In this document: piece by piece, positions 8,905 to 16,342 of the stretch
Position numbering within the stretch: position 1 is the stretch's first letter
How the letters are laid out: every line of letters starts with the position of its first letter
Virus record (IMG/VR): IMGVR_UViG_3300034061_002414
Coordinates: 1 to 32,188 of that record
DNA: 32,188 nt
Source: a virus
Direction: 5' to 3' (one strand)
The notes under the pieces: generated by a model
Database searches by the model: none
What the model was told of the DNA's origin: nothing
The model's input: the letters and a program-made list of their open reading frames with translations, nothing else
Position numbers and translations under genes: made by a program

Positions 8905-9588
8905 ATGACTCGAATTGGTGCGTTCAATCCAGATCAAGCACAACGAGTGTGGGCTGCAACTTTAGCCCATGAGCGTGGAAGGCCAGCACGTCCCAATGAT
9001 CAGCTATTCAACGAGCAAGAGCCAATCCTAGTACGTAACACAAGTGGTCACACAATCCCACCGTTCGGGTTAATGCTGCCAAAAACCTGCTTCGATCAAC
9101 CATCGAGCTACAACTATATCGATGTTGTTCGCCCGTTCGACTACGACGCAAACTTGTCTATCGTTCTAGTCAACGGATTCAAGGAGATCCCAGACAACGA
9201 ATTTGGTACAGCACAAAATGGACCAGTATTTAGAGTTACGCACGATGACGCGATAACCTACAACGTCGGAGATCGTCTCGGATGCGTCAATTCTTCTTTT
9301 TTCGCTGGTTTAGGTCCATTGTTTCGTGTCCTCGGAGAGGACGACATAGCAGACAATTGCTTGCGAGTTATGTCAGACTTTTCCATCATGATGGGTCAAT
9401 CGATCCTTCCGATCGCAGACGGTGCGAGCGGCGTGATACGACGCAGAGTCCTCGGTTCCGGTGGCTGGACAACGGACACCAGCAAAAGCTATCCAGCACG
9501 TAACGATACAGGTACGTCAATCGATGCCGCAAGCCGTTTGATCGCTATGCCATGTGACGGGATTTTCTCCATAGTGCAGGTATGCTAA
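8905..9588 (+). CDS. Unknown virion-region protein (227 aa)
   Basis: I do not recognise this protein. It opens with a hydrophilic segment (MTRIGAFNPDQAQRVW), then a strand-rich body with PPFGLMLPK, and a C-terminus with a Gly/Ser-rich region and a final cysteine. The stop TAA is immediately followed by the ATG of the cysteine-rich gene, so the two are probably translated together. Context suggests a tail-tip component. Confidence 0.5.
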   Translation: MTRIGAFNPDQAQRVWAATLAHERGRPARPNDQLFNEQEPILVRNTSGHTIPPFGLMLPKTCFDQPSSYNYIDVVRPFDYDANLSIVLVNGFKEIPDNEFGTAQNGPVFRVTHDDAITYNVGDRLGCVNSSFFAGLGPLFRVLGEDDIADNCLRVMSDFSIMMGQSILPIADGASGVIRRRVLGSGGWTTDTSKSYPARNDTGTSIDAASRLIAMPCDGIFSIVQVC

Positions 9589-11679
9589 ATGGGGAAAATT
9601 GGCAAATGCTGCTGCGTCGAGGGCGAATGCTGCCTCTGCGATCCCGCTTGGGATTTTGAATCCTGGTCTGTCTCTTTGCTTGGCAAGACGTTTAGCGGGA
9701 CGTTCATACCAGCCGAAAAGCCTGATCCGTTCACTCCAGAAAACGGTTGCCAGTCGCGAGTCGCTGGGCACTGTATCGTTGATCCACCAGAGGTGATTTT
9801 AGACTGCATCGAGGAAAGCGATTGGTCTGCTCCTAGCTTCGTTTCAATGAGCGGCAGCCCGCCCGGTTTTTTTTCTACTCCACCTTGCTATCTCGCATGC
9901 CCGCAGTGCTTTTGCAACGATGCCACCAACACCTCTCAGCAATACGACGAAGCATGTTTAAAGGAAGGTTTAATCAATTGGCAGTTTTCAAACAAAGGGG
10001 TGACCCACTCTAGAGCCTGGCAGCAGCAAGCGTACTACGGTGTGGGTCAGATGCTTTGCTGCGATGAACCATCCAACTCAGTGCGTTTTATCTTCGACTT
10101 TTACTACCACGTATCACGCTTCGCAGCCGTCTCATCGCAAGCGTTCCGGAGATTTCGATCGGTCACATACGACTGCATTTATCCATCCGGGCAAACTGTT
10201 GTTGATCCAACCTCGACAGCAGTTTACGGCAGTTGGATACAACCCGTTTCGATTTCCTCTAAACCTCCTTGCTTGCCGTGCGAATGGACACAATCCGATT
10301 TTTTCGGCAACTGTCCAACGCTTGAATCGAATTGCTCACCCTGTCCAGAAACAGGATGCACGGATGAGGTCGTTACCTATACGATGGAATGGATCTACAT
10401 AACGTGTCAGTTCATCGGATTTATCGACACCGACGACAATGGGATTTGTCCGATCCCTGACGAGGATGATGACGACAATCGTTACATCTATTATGGTGAG
10501 ACGACGATGAATGCCTACGTTGGATCGAACACGAACTACTGCTCAGAAGCTCTCGATAGCTTTGGAGAGAACTGCATCATCAGCCCAATGTCCGCAGTGA
10601 TCGAGCACCGATTCATCAGCGACTGCATACCATGTGACGAACTCACCTGCAACGTAACACTAGACCGAGTTACAGGCAGCTCGCTCGGAAGTCCATTAGA
10701 GGAATGCCGATTTGACGAGGATGAGGATTGTAGTTGTGGGCCGATCCCGCCACTCTGCAAAACGATACCGGCATCAATCACGATGGTTCTTAACCCGTGC
10801 CCAAGTGATCCAGAAGGAGCGTTCGTTCCGTTCCCACCGACCTACGTCAGACTCCAGACGTTCGCACCAATCCTTCGGACGATTGCGGCTACAGGAAACA
10901 CGTCACTAACGATCTCGACATTCGCACCAACTATATTCCTCCATGCGATCGCAACACCGACAGCAGGGACGCTAACGCTGGCGGTTTACGAAGCAGATGT
11001 TATTGTGCCGCAGACGATAACACCAACCACGGCATCACTGACTCTGACGACGTTTGAAGCCTTGTTAGCGACTCCGATCGTCGCAACACCTGCAACGCTC
11101 ACCAACTTGCTGTCTAGTTTCGTCCCGACAATCGTTACACCGCAGACGCTTGTACCGACGACTCTTGGGTTGGTTATCTCGACGTTTAATCCATTGGCGC
11201 AGACACCTATCGTGGTGACACCGCCACCATTGCAATTGGTAATCGATACCGAAACAACCTGCGAGTTGATTCTTACGACCTATCCACCGGAAGTACTGAC
11301 TGATCCCTGCGTTCCTACGGTGTCTATTGTGAAGAGCGTTACGCCCAACCCGATTACTCTTGGTGGAGTTGCTTCATGGACGATTACAATTACTAACACA
11401 TCCAATTGCGAGGTGCCAGCCGGAATAGAAGTTAGCGACCAACTTCCGGACGAGACGGACATCCTCTACGTGACAGGATCGCTATACGGCGGATCGTCAA
11501 ACGACGCTTCCGCAGCACCAGTGTTAAACTGGACGCTACCAGCAATAGCGGCAGGTGATTCCGTTGTGCTTGGCTACGATACCGACACGCTTGACACCGG
11601 AACATTTACCAACTTGGCAACCATCGACGCAGGAACAGGCATAGGACAATCGGACAGCGAAAGCCTAACCGTAAACTGA
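9589..11679 (+). CDS. Cysteine-rich tail/surface protein with 22-residue repeats and a DUF11 domain (696 aa)
   Basis: Residues 1 to about 400 hold roughly 35 cysteines, starting with CCCVEGECCLC, many in CxxC spacing, and no catalytic motif. Residues about 420-549 consist of six near-22-residue repeats of the form LTLTTFxxxxxTPxxATPxT. Residues about 574-696 match the DUF11 cell-surface repeat (SIVKSVTPNPITLGG, ITITNTSN, VSDQLPD, YVTGSLYGG). The protein is probably a tail fibre or adhesin. So many cysteines imply disulphides or metal sites; a thiol oxidase-like gene lies two genes downstream. The gene is followed by an in-frame 25-codon open extension after its TGA. Confidence 0.7.
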   Translation: MGKIGKCCCVEGECCLCDPAWDFESWSVSLLGKTFSGTFIPAEKPDPFTPENGCQSRVAGHCIVDPPEVILDCIEESDWSAPSFVSMSGSPPGFFSTPPCYLACPQCFCNDATNTSQQYDEACLKEGLINWQFSNKGVTHSRAWQQQAYYGVGQMLCCDEPSNSVRFIFDFYYHVSRFAAVSSQAFRRFRSVTYDCIYPSGQTVVDPTSTAVYGSWIQPVSISSKPPCLPCEWTQSDFFGNCPTLESNCSPCPETGCTDEVVTYTMEWIYITCQFIGFIDTDDNGICPIPDEDDDDNRYIYYGETTMNAYVGSNTNYCSEALDSFGENCIISPMSAVIEHRFISDCIPCDELTCNVTLDRVTGSSLGSPLEECRFDEDEDCSCGPIPPLCKTIPASITMVLNPCPSDPEGAFVPFPPTYVRLQTFAPILRTIAATGNTSLTISTFAPTIFLHAIATPTAGTLTLAVYEADVIVPQTITPTTASLTLTTFEALLATPIVATPATLTNLLSSFVPTIVTPQTLVPTTLGLVISTFNPLAQTPIVVTPPPLQLVIDTETTCELILTTYPPEVLTDPCVPTVSIVKSVTPNPITLGGVASWTITITNTSNCEVPAGIEVSDQLPDETDILYVTGSLYGGSSNDASAAPVLNWTLPAIAAGDSVVLGYDTDTLDTGTFTNLATIDAGTGIGQSDSESLTVN
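10846..11235 (+). repeat. 66-bp tandem repeats coding 22-residue units
   Basis: Six units with boundaries at 10906, 10972, 11038, 11104 and 11170. Units two to six are exactly 66 bp; the first is about two residues shorter. Each codes a strand-like LTxxTF start and a Thr/Pro-rich end. The DNA copies have diverged, so the repeat is old and held at protein level. Confidence 0.75.
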
Positions 11680-11757
11680 CGTAAAACAGAAGTAACTTGG
11701 GACGATGCCACCAAGTTATGGAATTGGAACACCGAGCATCATCACACGGAGCAATAA
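11680..11757 (+). other. Possible stop-codon readthrough extension (25 codons)
   Basis: After TGA 11677-11679 the same frame stays open to TAA 11755-11757 and reads RKTEVTWDDATKLWNWNTEH plus HHTEQ. There is no ATG, GTG or TTG in this frame, so it can only be made by readthrough of TGA-C. The TWDDATKLWNW segment looks like protein. It also contains the GGAG Shine-Dalgarno of the next gene, and may be relic coding sequence cut off by a stop mutation. Confidence 0.3.
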
Positions 11758-11760
11758 ATC

Positions 11761-12186
11761 ATGGCAGCAGGATCTTGGACATTTACAAACGGTGGACGAA
11801 CCAGTCTTCTCGATGGTACGTTCGATATCAATTCCGACACTTGGAAGATGGCTCTATTCCTCTCCACGTCCAACATCAGCGCATCTAGCACGACCTACGC
11901 AGGCTTGACCAACGAGCACGCAAACGCAAACGGGTACGCAACCGGAGGAAACGCGATCACGTTGACTCTATCCGGGACGACAACCGTAACCGTCGATATC
12001 TCAACCGATCCAGTTTGGACTGCTTCAGGTGGTTCTATCGTTGCACGTTTTGCAGTGATCTACGAGGTGAGCGGGAACGTTCTGTGCTACTGCTTGCTTG
12101 ACAACACACCAGCAGACGTAACAGCAACATCCGGTAACACCCTGACCGTTGCAGCTCATGCCAGCGGGGTGTTCACGTTGTCATAA
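11761..12186 (+). CDS. Common phage tail-tip/fibre protein (141 aa)
   Basis: Belongs by eye to a widespread phage family: starts MAAGSWTFTNGGR, followed by DTWKMALFLSTSN, GLTNEHANANGYATGG, PVWTASGGSIVARFAVIYE, LLDNTPADVTATSGNTLTV and ends in a GVFTLS strand. The family is found near tail fibre genes; the exact role is not known. Beta-rich with a DxTxxxW turn. GGAG 10 bases before the ATG. Confidence 0.65.
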   Translation: MAAGSWTFTNGGRTSLLDGTFDINSDTWKMALFLSTSNISASSTTYAGLTNEHANANGYATGGNAITLTLSGTTTVTVDISTDPVWTASGGSIVARFAVIYEVSGNVLCYCLLDNTPADVTATSGNTLTVAAHASGVFTLS

Positions 12187-12563
12187 TGCACGCCGCCACC
12201 TTTGCAGATATCGAAGCACGACTCAACACGCCTGGCTCGACTTCGCACGTCGTTTACCGAAAAGAGAGAGTTCAGCTAACGCCACGCGCTACCGAGGATC
12301 TGTTTCGACGACAGCGAGCCCACTGGGAAAAGCTGCACACGCAAACCTTTGACGCGATAACGTTCGCGGAGTGGGTAGCTTCCATCCCCGGTTGTGCTAC
12401 CTGCAAACGCGACTTTCTTGAACTGATAAAAATCAACCCGCCGCGCTTCGACGACTGGTGGAAATGGGGCTGGGAGATCCATAATGCGGTATCTCGCAAG
12501 CTGAATAAAACGGAGTTCACTTGGGCTGAGTTTGAAGAGAAGTATCCTCAAGAATATTCTTAA
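12186..12563 (+). CDS. Erv1/ALR-like thiol oxidase-type protein (125 aa)
   Basis: ATG overlaps the preceding stop (TAATG). The order of residues follows the Erv1/ALR sulfhydryl oxidase fold: Trp47 and His51 in HWEKLH, the CxxC pair Cys70-Cys73 in GCATCKRDF, and His99-Asn100-x-Val102 in WGWEIHNAVSRKLNK, with the tryptophans of the C-terminal helix. Known family members bind FAD through the Trp/His/HN residues and oxidise dithiols at CxxC. Missing are the second shuttle cysteines of eukaryotic members. It follows the cysteine-rich tail protein in the same operon, so a role in forming tail disulphides is an attractive inference. An inactive structural homologue is the alternative. Confidence 0.6.
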   Translation: MHAATFADIEARLNTPGSTSHVVYRKERVQLTPRATEDLFRRQRAHWEKLHTQTFDAITFAEWVASIPGCATCKRDFLELIKINPPRFDDWWKWGWEIHNAVSRKLNKTEFTWAEFEEKYPQEYS

Positions 12564-12615
12564 CGACTATCTGAATCAGCCATTCGATACTCCAATAAAG
12601 TGTTGATGGTTAGAG

Positions 12616-12643
12616 CACCTGAGAAGCTACAACTTCTCGGGTG
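12616..12643 (+). terminator. Strong hairpin at end of late operon, possible terminator
   Basis: CACCTGAGAAG (12616-12626) pairs with CTTCTCGGGTG (12633-12643) with one G-T wobble and a 6-nt loop. The following bases (TTCGCATTCT) are only partly T-rich, so termination strength is uncertain. It lies in the 302-bp gap (12564-12865) between late and early genes; apart from this hairpin and the promoter listed next I see nothing else in the gap. Confidence 0.5.
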
Positions 12644-12825
12644 TTCGCATTCTATCATGGTGTTTAATTGGAGTCAATTTCGTGACTTGGCTAAAGAGTA
12701 AACGTCAATTTTAAACTCGGTAAGCCTGAGATAACTTTCGAAAAAGCCTGCGAATTGTGGGTTTATACCAAAGTTAGCCCAGTTATTGAAAACCGATAAA
12801 TTCCGAAATTCTTTTCCTAAAGCTG

Positions 12826-12859
12826 TTGACTTGTTTCTGTTTACGCGACAGCACATAAT
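12826..12859 (+). promoter_or_regulatory. Probable early promoter, nearly leaderless
   Basis: -10 candidate CATAAT (12854-12859) with TTGTTT (12831-12836) at a 17-base spacing, or the better TTGACT (12826-12831) at a 22-base spacing. Neither match is ideal. The -10 ends six bases before the ATG at 12866 and no Shine-Dalgarno is present, so the first early mRNA may be leaderless. Confidence 0.4.
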
Positions 12860-12865
12860 AGAAGC

Positions 12866-13075
12866 ATGAGCACGATAAACAAAAATTGGGTAACGGTAAA
12901 AGAGGCTGCGGAAGTCATTGGATGTTCTGGTGGTCACGTTCGCCACTTGATCGATGACGGCAAACTTGTTGCTAAAAAGTTTGGAAACTGCTGGGCTGTC
13001 GAACGAAAAGCAGCGGAGAAAGTATCGAAAACTCCAGCAAAAACAGGTCGTCCTAGGAAAGTTCAAAAAAACTAG
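12866..13075 (+). CDS. Excisionase/MerR-type helix-turn-helix protein (69 aa)
   Basis: VTVKEAAEVIGCSGGHVRHLIDDGKLVAKKFGNCW is interrupted only by spacing typical of the excisionase-family HTH (residues about 9-42): an AAEVIG helix, recognition helix GGHVRHLID and DGKL wing. The C-terminus is basic (TGRPRKVQKN). It is the first gene after the late-operon terminator and has its own promoter, so it is probably an early regulator or recombination directionality factor. No integrase is visible in the window. Confidence 0.75.
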   Translation: MSTINKNWVTVKEAAEVIGCSGGHVRHLIDDGKLVAKKFGNCWAVERKAAEKVSKTPAKTGRPRKVQKN

Positions 13076-13085
13076 GTAACCCCTA

Positions 13086-13114
13086 TTGCACGTTTCCGCG
13101 AGCTTGCGTAAAGT
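13086..13114 (+). promoter_or_regulatory. Candidate promoter TTGCAC-17-TAAAGT
   Basis: A weak match, but similar in form to the better promoters at 21380 (TTGCCG-16-TATACT) and 25359 (TTGCCC-17-TATAGT). It would give a leader of about 100 bases to ATG 13219. Confidence 0.3.
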
Positions 13115-13218
13115 ATTCGGCAGTGACAGACAGCCGCTTGGTTGACTGTAATGGAGAAACAACTTTTGAGTGCATGCCGAGTTTCGGCAACGGTAAGCAC
13201 AGATCGGAATCTATTCGC

Positions 13219-14037
13219 ATGGAAACATTCGAAGCAACTATTATTGCGAAGGGTGCGCCGGTGAAAACCTCGGACGGGCATCGCGTAATGTGTGCGATTG
13301 CTGTTTCTAGGGATTACGGGCTAGTTAGGTTTTACCCTCTTGATGTGCTCGATGAAGTTCGAGTCTGGTCGCAAATTGAAGTCGTTGCTAGACGTTCGAA
13401 CAAAGATAACCGCAGGGAGTCTTGGCGGGTTACGAAAAGCGTACACATCTCTGATATCAAAGATAGAGATGCTCGAATCGATTTGCTTGACGCTTGCGTT
13501 TTGCATAGCGGCACGAAAGACCCGATCAAGTATCAGAACGAAAATCAAGCAAGCATCTGCGTAGTGAAACCGCATGGATATGTTGGCGTGGCATTGGAAC
13601 CTAGGGATAAAGACGACCATTGCGTACACGATCCAGAAGAGACATGGGTTTACACGCAAGACGAGATGCCGTTCAAGCCGTACATAACATGGACTAGCGT
13701 GCAAGAAGGAAAGCACAAGAGCCATGTTGTGGCTCAGGAAGTCTACGTTGGAATGCTTAACAATTCTTCTAGCCCGATGCGTGTTTTCGAAAACATGCGA
13801 GTGGGTGATCCCGACTATCAGCATTGGTTGGTACTCGGCAATTTGAAAGACAGACGCAACGTGTGGGTTGTTCCGCATCTGCATCGTTTTAAAAAAACGG
13901 ATATGCGTACTCGTTCAAGCTTGCTGACATCCAATGGAAGCGGAGACGCATGGCCCTACTTAACGCAAGAGGCAATCAATGCGAAAGATGCGGGTCCGCA
14001 AATGATGTTACCATTCATCACATCATTTACCGAATAG
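13219..14037 (+). CDS. Unknown early protein, possibly continued by an HNH domain through frameshifting (272 aa)
   Basis: I do not recognise the family. Conserved-looking features are a strand-rich N-terminus (METFEATIIAKGAPVKTSDG, then YGLVRFYPLDV) and a basic, aromatic end of the domain (NVWVVPHLHRFKK, residues about 214-226). ATG 13219 is preferred over GTG 13123 because the upstream 32 codons have no ribosome site and low-complexity content. At 13888-13897 the gene contains TTT followed by seven A residues; just after this run the -1 frame opens into an HNH endonuclease domain. The 45-residue tail in the main frame may therefore be less important than the frameshifted one. Confidence 0.5.
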   Translation: METFEATIIAKGAPVKTSDGHRVMCAIAVSRDYGLVRFYPLDVLDEVRVWSQIEVVARRSNKDNRRESWRVTKSVHISDIKDRDARIDLLDACVLHSGTKDPIKYQNENQASICVVKPHGYVGVALEPRDKDDHCVHDPEETWVYTQDEMPFKPYITWTSVQEGKHKSHVVAQEVYVGMLNNSSSPMRVFENMRVGDPDYQHWLVLGNLKDRRNVWVVPHLHRFKKTDMRTRSSLLTSNGSGDAWPYLTQEAINAKDAGPQMMLPFITSFTE

Positions 14038-14120
14038 AGGCTCAGCCGTGGGAATACGAAGACGACGAGTTAGTTGTGTTGTGCAGGAGGTGCCACAAAG
14101 ATGAACATGCAATTCCATGA
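13950..14120 (+). CDS. HNH endonuclease domain in an overlapping frame (56 aa or a frameshifted C-terminus)
   Basis: From ATG 13950, with GGAG five bases upstream, the -1 frame codes a complete small HNH motif: CERCGS (first zinc-binding CxxC), VTIHHIIYR (catalytic HH), PWEYEDDELVVLCRRCHKDEH (second CxxC and the final H of the motif; the stretch is 21 residues and ends in two acid residues and H). The frame is also open upstream to 13893 and reads YSFKLADIQWKRRR, the helix normally preceding this motif, so the domain may be joined to the previous gene by slippage on the A7 run. The stop lies inside the start of the ParB-like gene. HNH domains nick or cut DNA; phage ones aid packaging or homing. 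Confidence 0.65.
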   Translation: MALLNARGNQCERCGSANDVTIHHIIYRIEAQPWEYEDDELVVLCRRCHKDEHAIP

Positions 14121-15078
14121 GATTGCAAACGTTTGGCCGTTACTCGATGACGACAAATTGCAAGAGCTTGCTGCTGACATTCGTGCTAACGGATTGGTGA
14201 ATCCGATTTGGACCTATGAAGGCAAGGTGCTAGACGGCAGGAACAGATACAAGGCTTGCTTGCTTGCAAACGTTACTCCGAAGTTCAACGAATACAAAGG
14301 CGATGAGCCTACCGCGTTTGCTGTGTCGATGAACGACAAGCGTAGGCACATGAACAAGGGGCAGCTTGGTGCGATTGGCGCAGAGCTTGAACCGTACTTT
14401 GCTAAGGATGCGAAGCGAAGGCAGGCGGCGGCAATTAAGGAGCGGGACGAAAAAGGTAGAGCCAAGCCAGTTGTGGAAAAAATTCCACAACTGGTGGATT
14501 CAAAACCTAAAGAATCCAACGCTAAAGAGCAGGCTATTAAAGATCAGTACGTAGCTGGAAAGTCTATCGAGAAAGCGGCAAACGCAAGGCAAGAAGCCGC
14601 CAAGTCAGTTGGCGTAAACGATCGTTACGTTCAAGATGCCAAGAAGGTTAAGCAAGAAGCACCTGAGGTATTCGAGAAGCTAAAGGCTGGCAAGATCACA
14701 ATGCAGGATGCCAAGCGGGAAGTCGCCAAGAAGCCAACAGACGATTGGCGTAAAGACGAACGCGACAGGCAAGTACTTGCTAAGCAAGGCAAAGCAGTCG
14801 TTGCGAATCAGAGCCAAGATAAGAACTTGATCTCATGGGCAGAGAGTCAAGGGTTAATGGTGCGGATTGATCGCTCTAGCAAGTACGGAAATCCATTCGT
14901 AATGGGCCAAGATGGTGACAGGGATTTTGTTTGCGATGCATTTGAAAAGCACTACTTGCCGCACAAGCAATCGATAAAGAACGACTTTGAAAAGTTGCAA
15001 GGTAAGGTTCTCGTGTGCCATTGCTATCCTGAACGATGCCACGGTGATGTACTTTGCAAGAAGGCTAACGCATCATGA
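14101..15078 (+). CDS. ParB-like nuclease/DNA-binding protein fused to DUF4326 (325 aa)
   Basis: ATG 14101 is preceded by AGGAGGTG. Residues 1-90 are a ParB/Spo0J N-terminal domain (FHEIANVWPLLDDDKLQEL, ADIRANGLVNPI, VLDGRNRYKAC). Residues 100-240 are charged and helical with an HTH-like stretch around NDRYVQDAKKVKQ. Residues about 255-325 match DUF4326 (RIDRSSKYGNPFVMGQDGDR, VLVCHCYPERCHGDVLCKK). ParB-type phage proteins act in partition, DNA binding or nicking; DUF4326 has no assigned function. A 28-bp perfect palindrome lies in the linker. Confidence 0.8.
   Translation: MNMQFHEIANVWPLLDDDKLQELAADIRANGLVNPIWTYEGKVLDGRNRYKACLLANVTPKFNEYKGDEPTAFAVSMNDKRRHMNKGQLGAIGAELEPYFAKDAKRRQAAAIKERDEKGRAKPVVEKIPQLVDSKPKESNAKEQAIKDQYVAGKSIEKAANARQEAAKSVGVNDRYVQDAKKVKQEAPEVFEKLKAGKITMQDAKREVAKKPTDDWRKDERDRQVLAKQGKAVVANQSQDKNLISWAESQGLMVRIDRSSKYGNPFVMGQDGDRDFVCDAFEKHYLPHKQSIKNDFEKLQGKVLVCHCYPERCHGDVLCKKANAS
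14467..14494 (+). repeat. Perfect 12-bp inverted repeat with AAAA loop inside the ParB-like gene
   Basis: CCAGTTGTGGAA (14467-14478), AAAA, TTCCACAACTGG (14483-14494). The coding meaning is the linker KPVVEKIPQLV. The perfect symmetry is not required by the protein and suggests a binding site or RNA hairpin. Confidence 0.75.
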
Positions 15079-15380
15079 GCTACACAGATCTCCCCCTATT
15101 CGCCTACGCACGCTCCTGCGATCCAGAAACGAGCCGTGAATCCGCAGTCGAGACAAAGCTAGTCGCCACAGGCTTACGCTTAGTCTTCGTCCATCAGGTC
15201 CGAGAACACGGACCCTGCACAGCAAACGAAGCAGTCGAGTCTTTTGAGAATAACCATTACGCAGAGTCGGTTCGCAAGCGTGCTGGCGAGTGCGAGAAGC
15301 TAGGTTTAGTGCGAGTCATCGGGACTCGTGCTTGCAAGGTAACAGGTAGATCAGCACAAGTTTATGAGGTAATTGAATGA
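15075..15380 (+). CDS. Small winged-helix-like DNA-binding protein (101 aa)
   Basis: ATGA overlap with the ParB-like gene. Pattern: SRESAVETKLVATGLRLVFV helix, a GPCTANEAVE helix-turn, VRKRAGECEKLGLVRVIGT recognition helix and wing, and a QVYEVIE strand. This is the shape of phage winged-helix proteins often next to replication genes. It has no enzymatic motif. Probably a regulator; exact target unknown. Confidence 0.6.
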   Translation: MSYTDLPLFAYARSCDPETSRESAVETKLVATGLRLVFVHQVREHGPCTANEAVESFENNHYAESVRKRAGECEKLGLVRVIGTRACKVTGRSAQVYEVIE

Positions 15381-15547
15381 GCACAACAACAGAACAAAAC
15401 CCCACCACAAATCAAAACGTGGAGGCAATACGTCTTGCAGTCGAGGTCGTCTGCTTGATGCGACGATTCGGCTACAAGGTGAAGGATGGCACGGTGCTGG
15501 AAGTGATCGAGCTGTGCAGCAAGGTGGCAGATGAGGATTTACCGTAG
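15377..15547 (+). CDS. Small unknown protein (56 aa)
   Basis: ATGA overlap with the previous gene (ATG 15377, TGA 15378-15380). The product begins MSTTTEQNPTTNQN and then forms a helix-rich segment VEAIRLAVEVVCLMRRFGYK. Translational coupling and tight packing support it as real. No family recognised. Confidence 0.6.
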   Translation: MSTTTEQNPTTNQNVEAIRLAVEVVCLMRRFGYKVKDGTVLEVIELCSKVADEDLP

Positions 15548-15565
15548 TTAGTCATTGATGCGTAG

Positions 15566-15594
15566 AACGCTTTGATTCAATCAATTTTTATTTT
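15566..15594 (+). repeat. Collapsed attC-like remnant
   Basis: AACGCTTTGATTCA (15566-15579) is identical to the 5' arm of the attC-like sites at 20630 and 21038. It runs straight into AATCAATTTTTATT, close to their 3' arm (AATCAATTGTTAT). The centre, about 60 bp, is missing, as if deleted between the two arms. Confidence 0.45.
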
Positions 15595-15610
15595 ACTAAA
15601 GGATTAATAT

Positions 15611-16156
15611 ATGCACGTAAATTACTCAGAGATTATTTCTAACATTGCGACCAGTAGTTGGGGCAGTGATTATTCATCAAAGGAACAAGCTGAAAAAGAA
15701 TTGTTAAACGATAAGCAGGCGTTAGGTGCGTTTGCGGCAGTAGAGTTATTGCGTCGCCTAGAGTGCTTAGCGTCATCGCTTAGGGGAAAGAAAGCAGAAC
15801 GCAATGACCCAAGAGTATACACGCCGGACGAAACCGCAGTTTTCCCAGACGTAAAGGTTGGAGACCGTCTTTTCGAATACAGCCTGGAGGAAGGCATATC
15901 CGAGTTTGTTGTGGTCGCCAAAAACGACGAAAATCATTGCATGATGGTTGCAGTCGATGATTTTGATCTAAAGTTAGGACCACAAACTAGACTCGCAGAC
16001 GAAGACACAAGGACCACTCCAGATGAGGCAATGCTTTTTGGTGCAGAAAAAGTGATTGCATATTGGGGCGGAGAGGTCGATTTTGCAAGAAAACTAATAG
16101 ACACGGCGAAGAAAAAGCAGCCACTAGAGTCTTTTCGCGATGGATTCGACGCGTAG
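15611..16156 (+). CDS. Unknown accessory protein (181 aa)
   Basis: ATG 15611 follows AAAGGATTAATAT. The N-terminal half is helical (QAEKELLNDKQALGAFAAVE), the middle has strands (AVFPDVKVGDRLFEYSLEEG, EFVVVAKNDENHCMMVAVDD) resembling a small beta-barrel, and the end is a helix. I do not recognise the family. Sits downstream of an attC-like remnant, in a stretch of small accessory genes. Confidence 0.55.
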   Translation: MHVNYSEIISNIATSSWGSDYSSKEQAEKELLNDKQALGAFAAVELLRRLECLASSLRGKKAERNDPRVYTPDETAVFPDVKVGDRLFEYSLEEGISEFVVVAKNDENHCMMVAVDDFDLKLGPQTRLADEDTRTTPDEAMLFGAEKVIAYWGGEVDFARKLIDTAKKKQPLESFRDGFDA

Positions 16157-16179
16157 TTATGGATCGTTGATGGCTGATT

Positions 16180-16300
16180 TCGGCAGTGGCGAAATGGATA
16201 AACGCGGGTCAGCGAAAATTAAGCTGCCCTGGAACGCAGGACGACCAGTGATGGCCCCAAAGAGTAAGCGTTCTCTGTCGGTTCGACTCCGACCTGCCGA
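16180..16300 (+). tRNA. tRNA-like element, leucine-type D arm, no clear anticodon
   Basis: TCGGCAG (16180-16186) pairs in all seven positions with CTGCCGA (16294-16300). The D arm is GCG-AAATGGATAAA-CGC, preceded by TG, as in type II tRNAs. The T arm GTCGG-TTCGACT-CCGAC directly abuts the acceptor strand. Between D and T arms lie 71 bases instead of 23-40, holding several short hairpins but no convincing anticodon loop with T33. It may be a tRNA with an insertion, a remnant, or a tRNA mimic. Confidence 0.4.
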
Positions 16301-16342
16301 TTGGTTTTAAGTTTGATGGATTCTAAAAAACATGGAGTGTTT

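Noticed and set aside
12600-12660. tRNA-like look of GGTTAGAGCA followed by a strong stem
   Set aside because: No D stem, the stem is 11 bp with a 6-nt loop, and no T arm or acceptor pairing; it is a simple hairpin.
13123-13218. Longer start (GTG 13123) for the unknown early gene
   Set aside because: No ribosome binding site, and the extra 32 residues lack the strand pattern that begins at METFEATII.
16211-16270. Group I intron in the tRNA-like element
   Set aside because: The extra sequence is only about 40 bases, far too short for a group I intron, and no anticodon halves can be joined.
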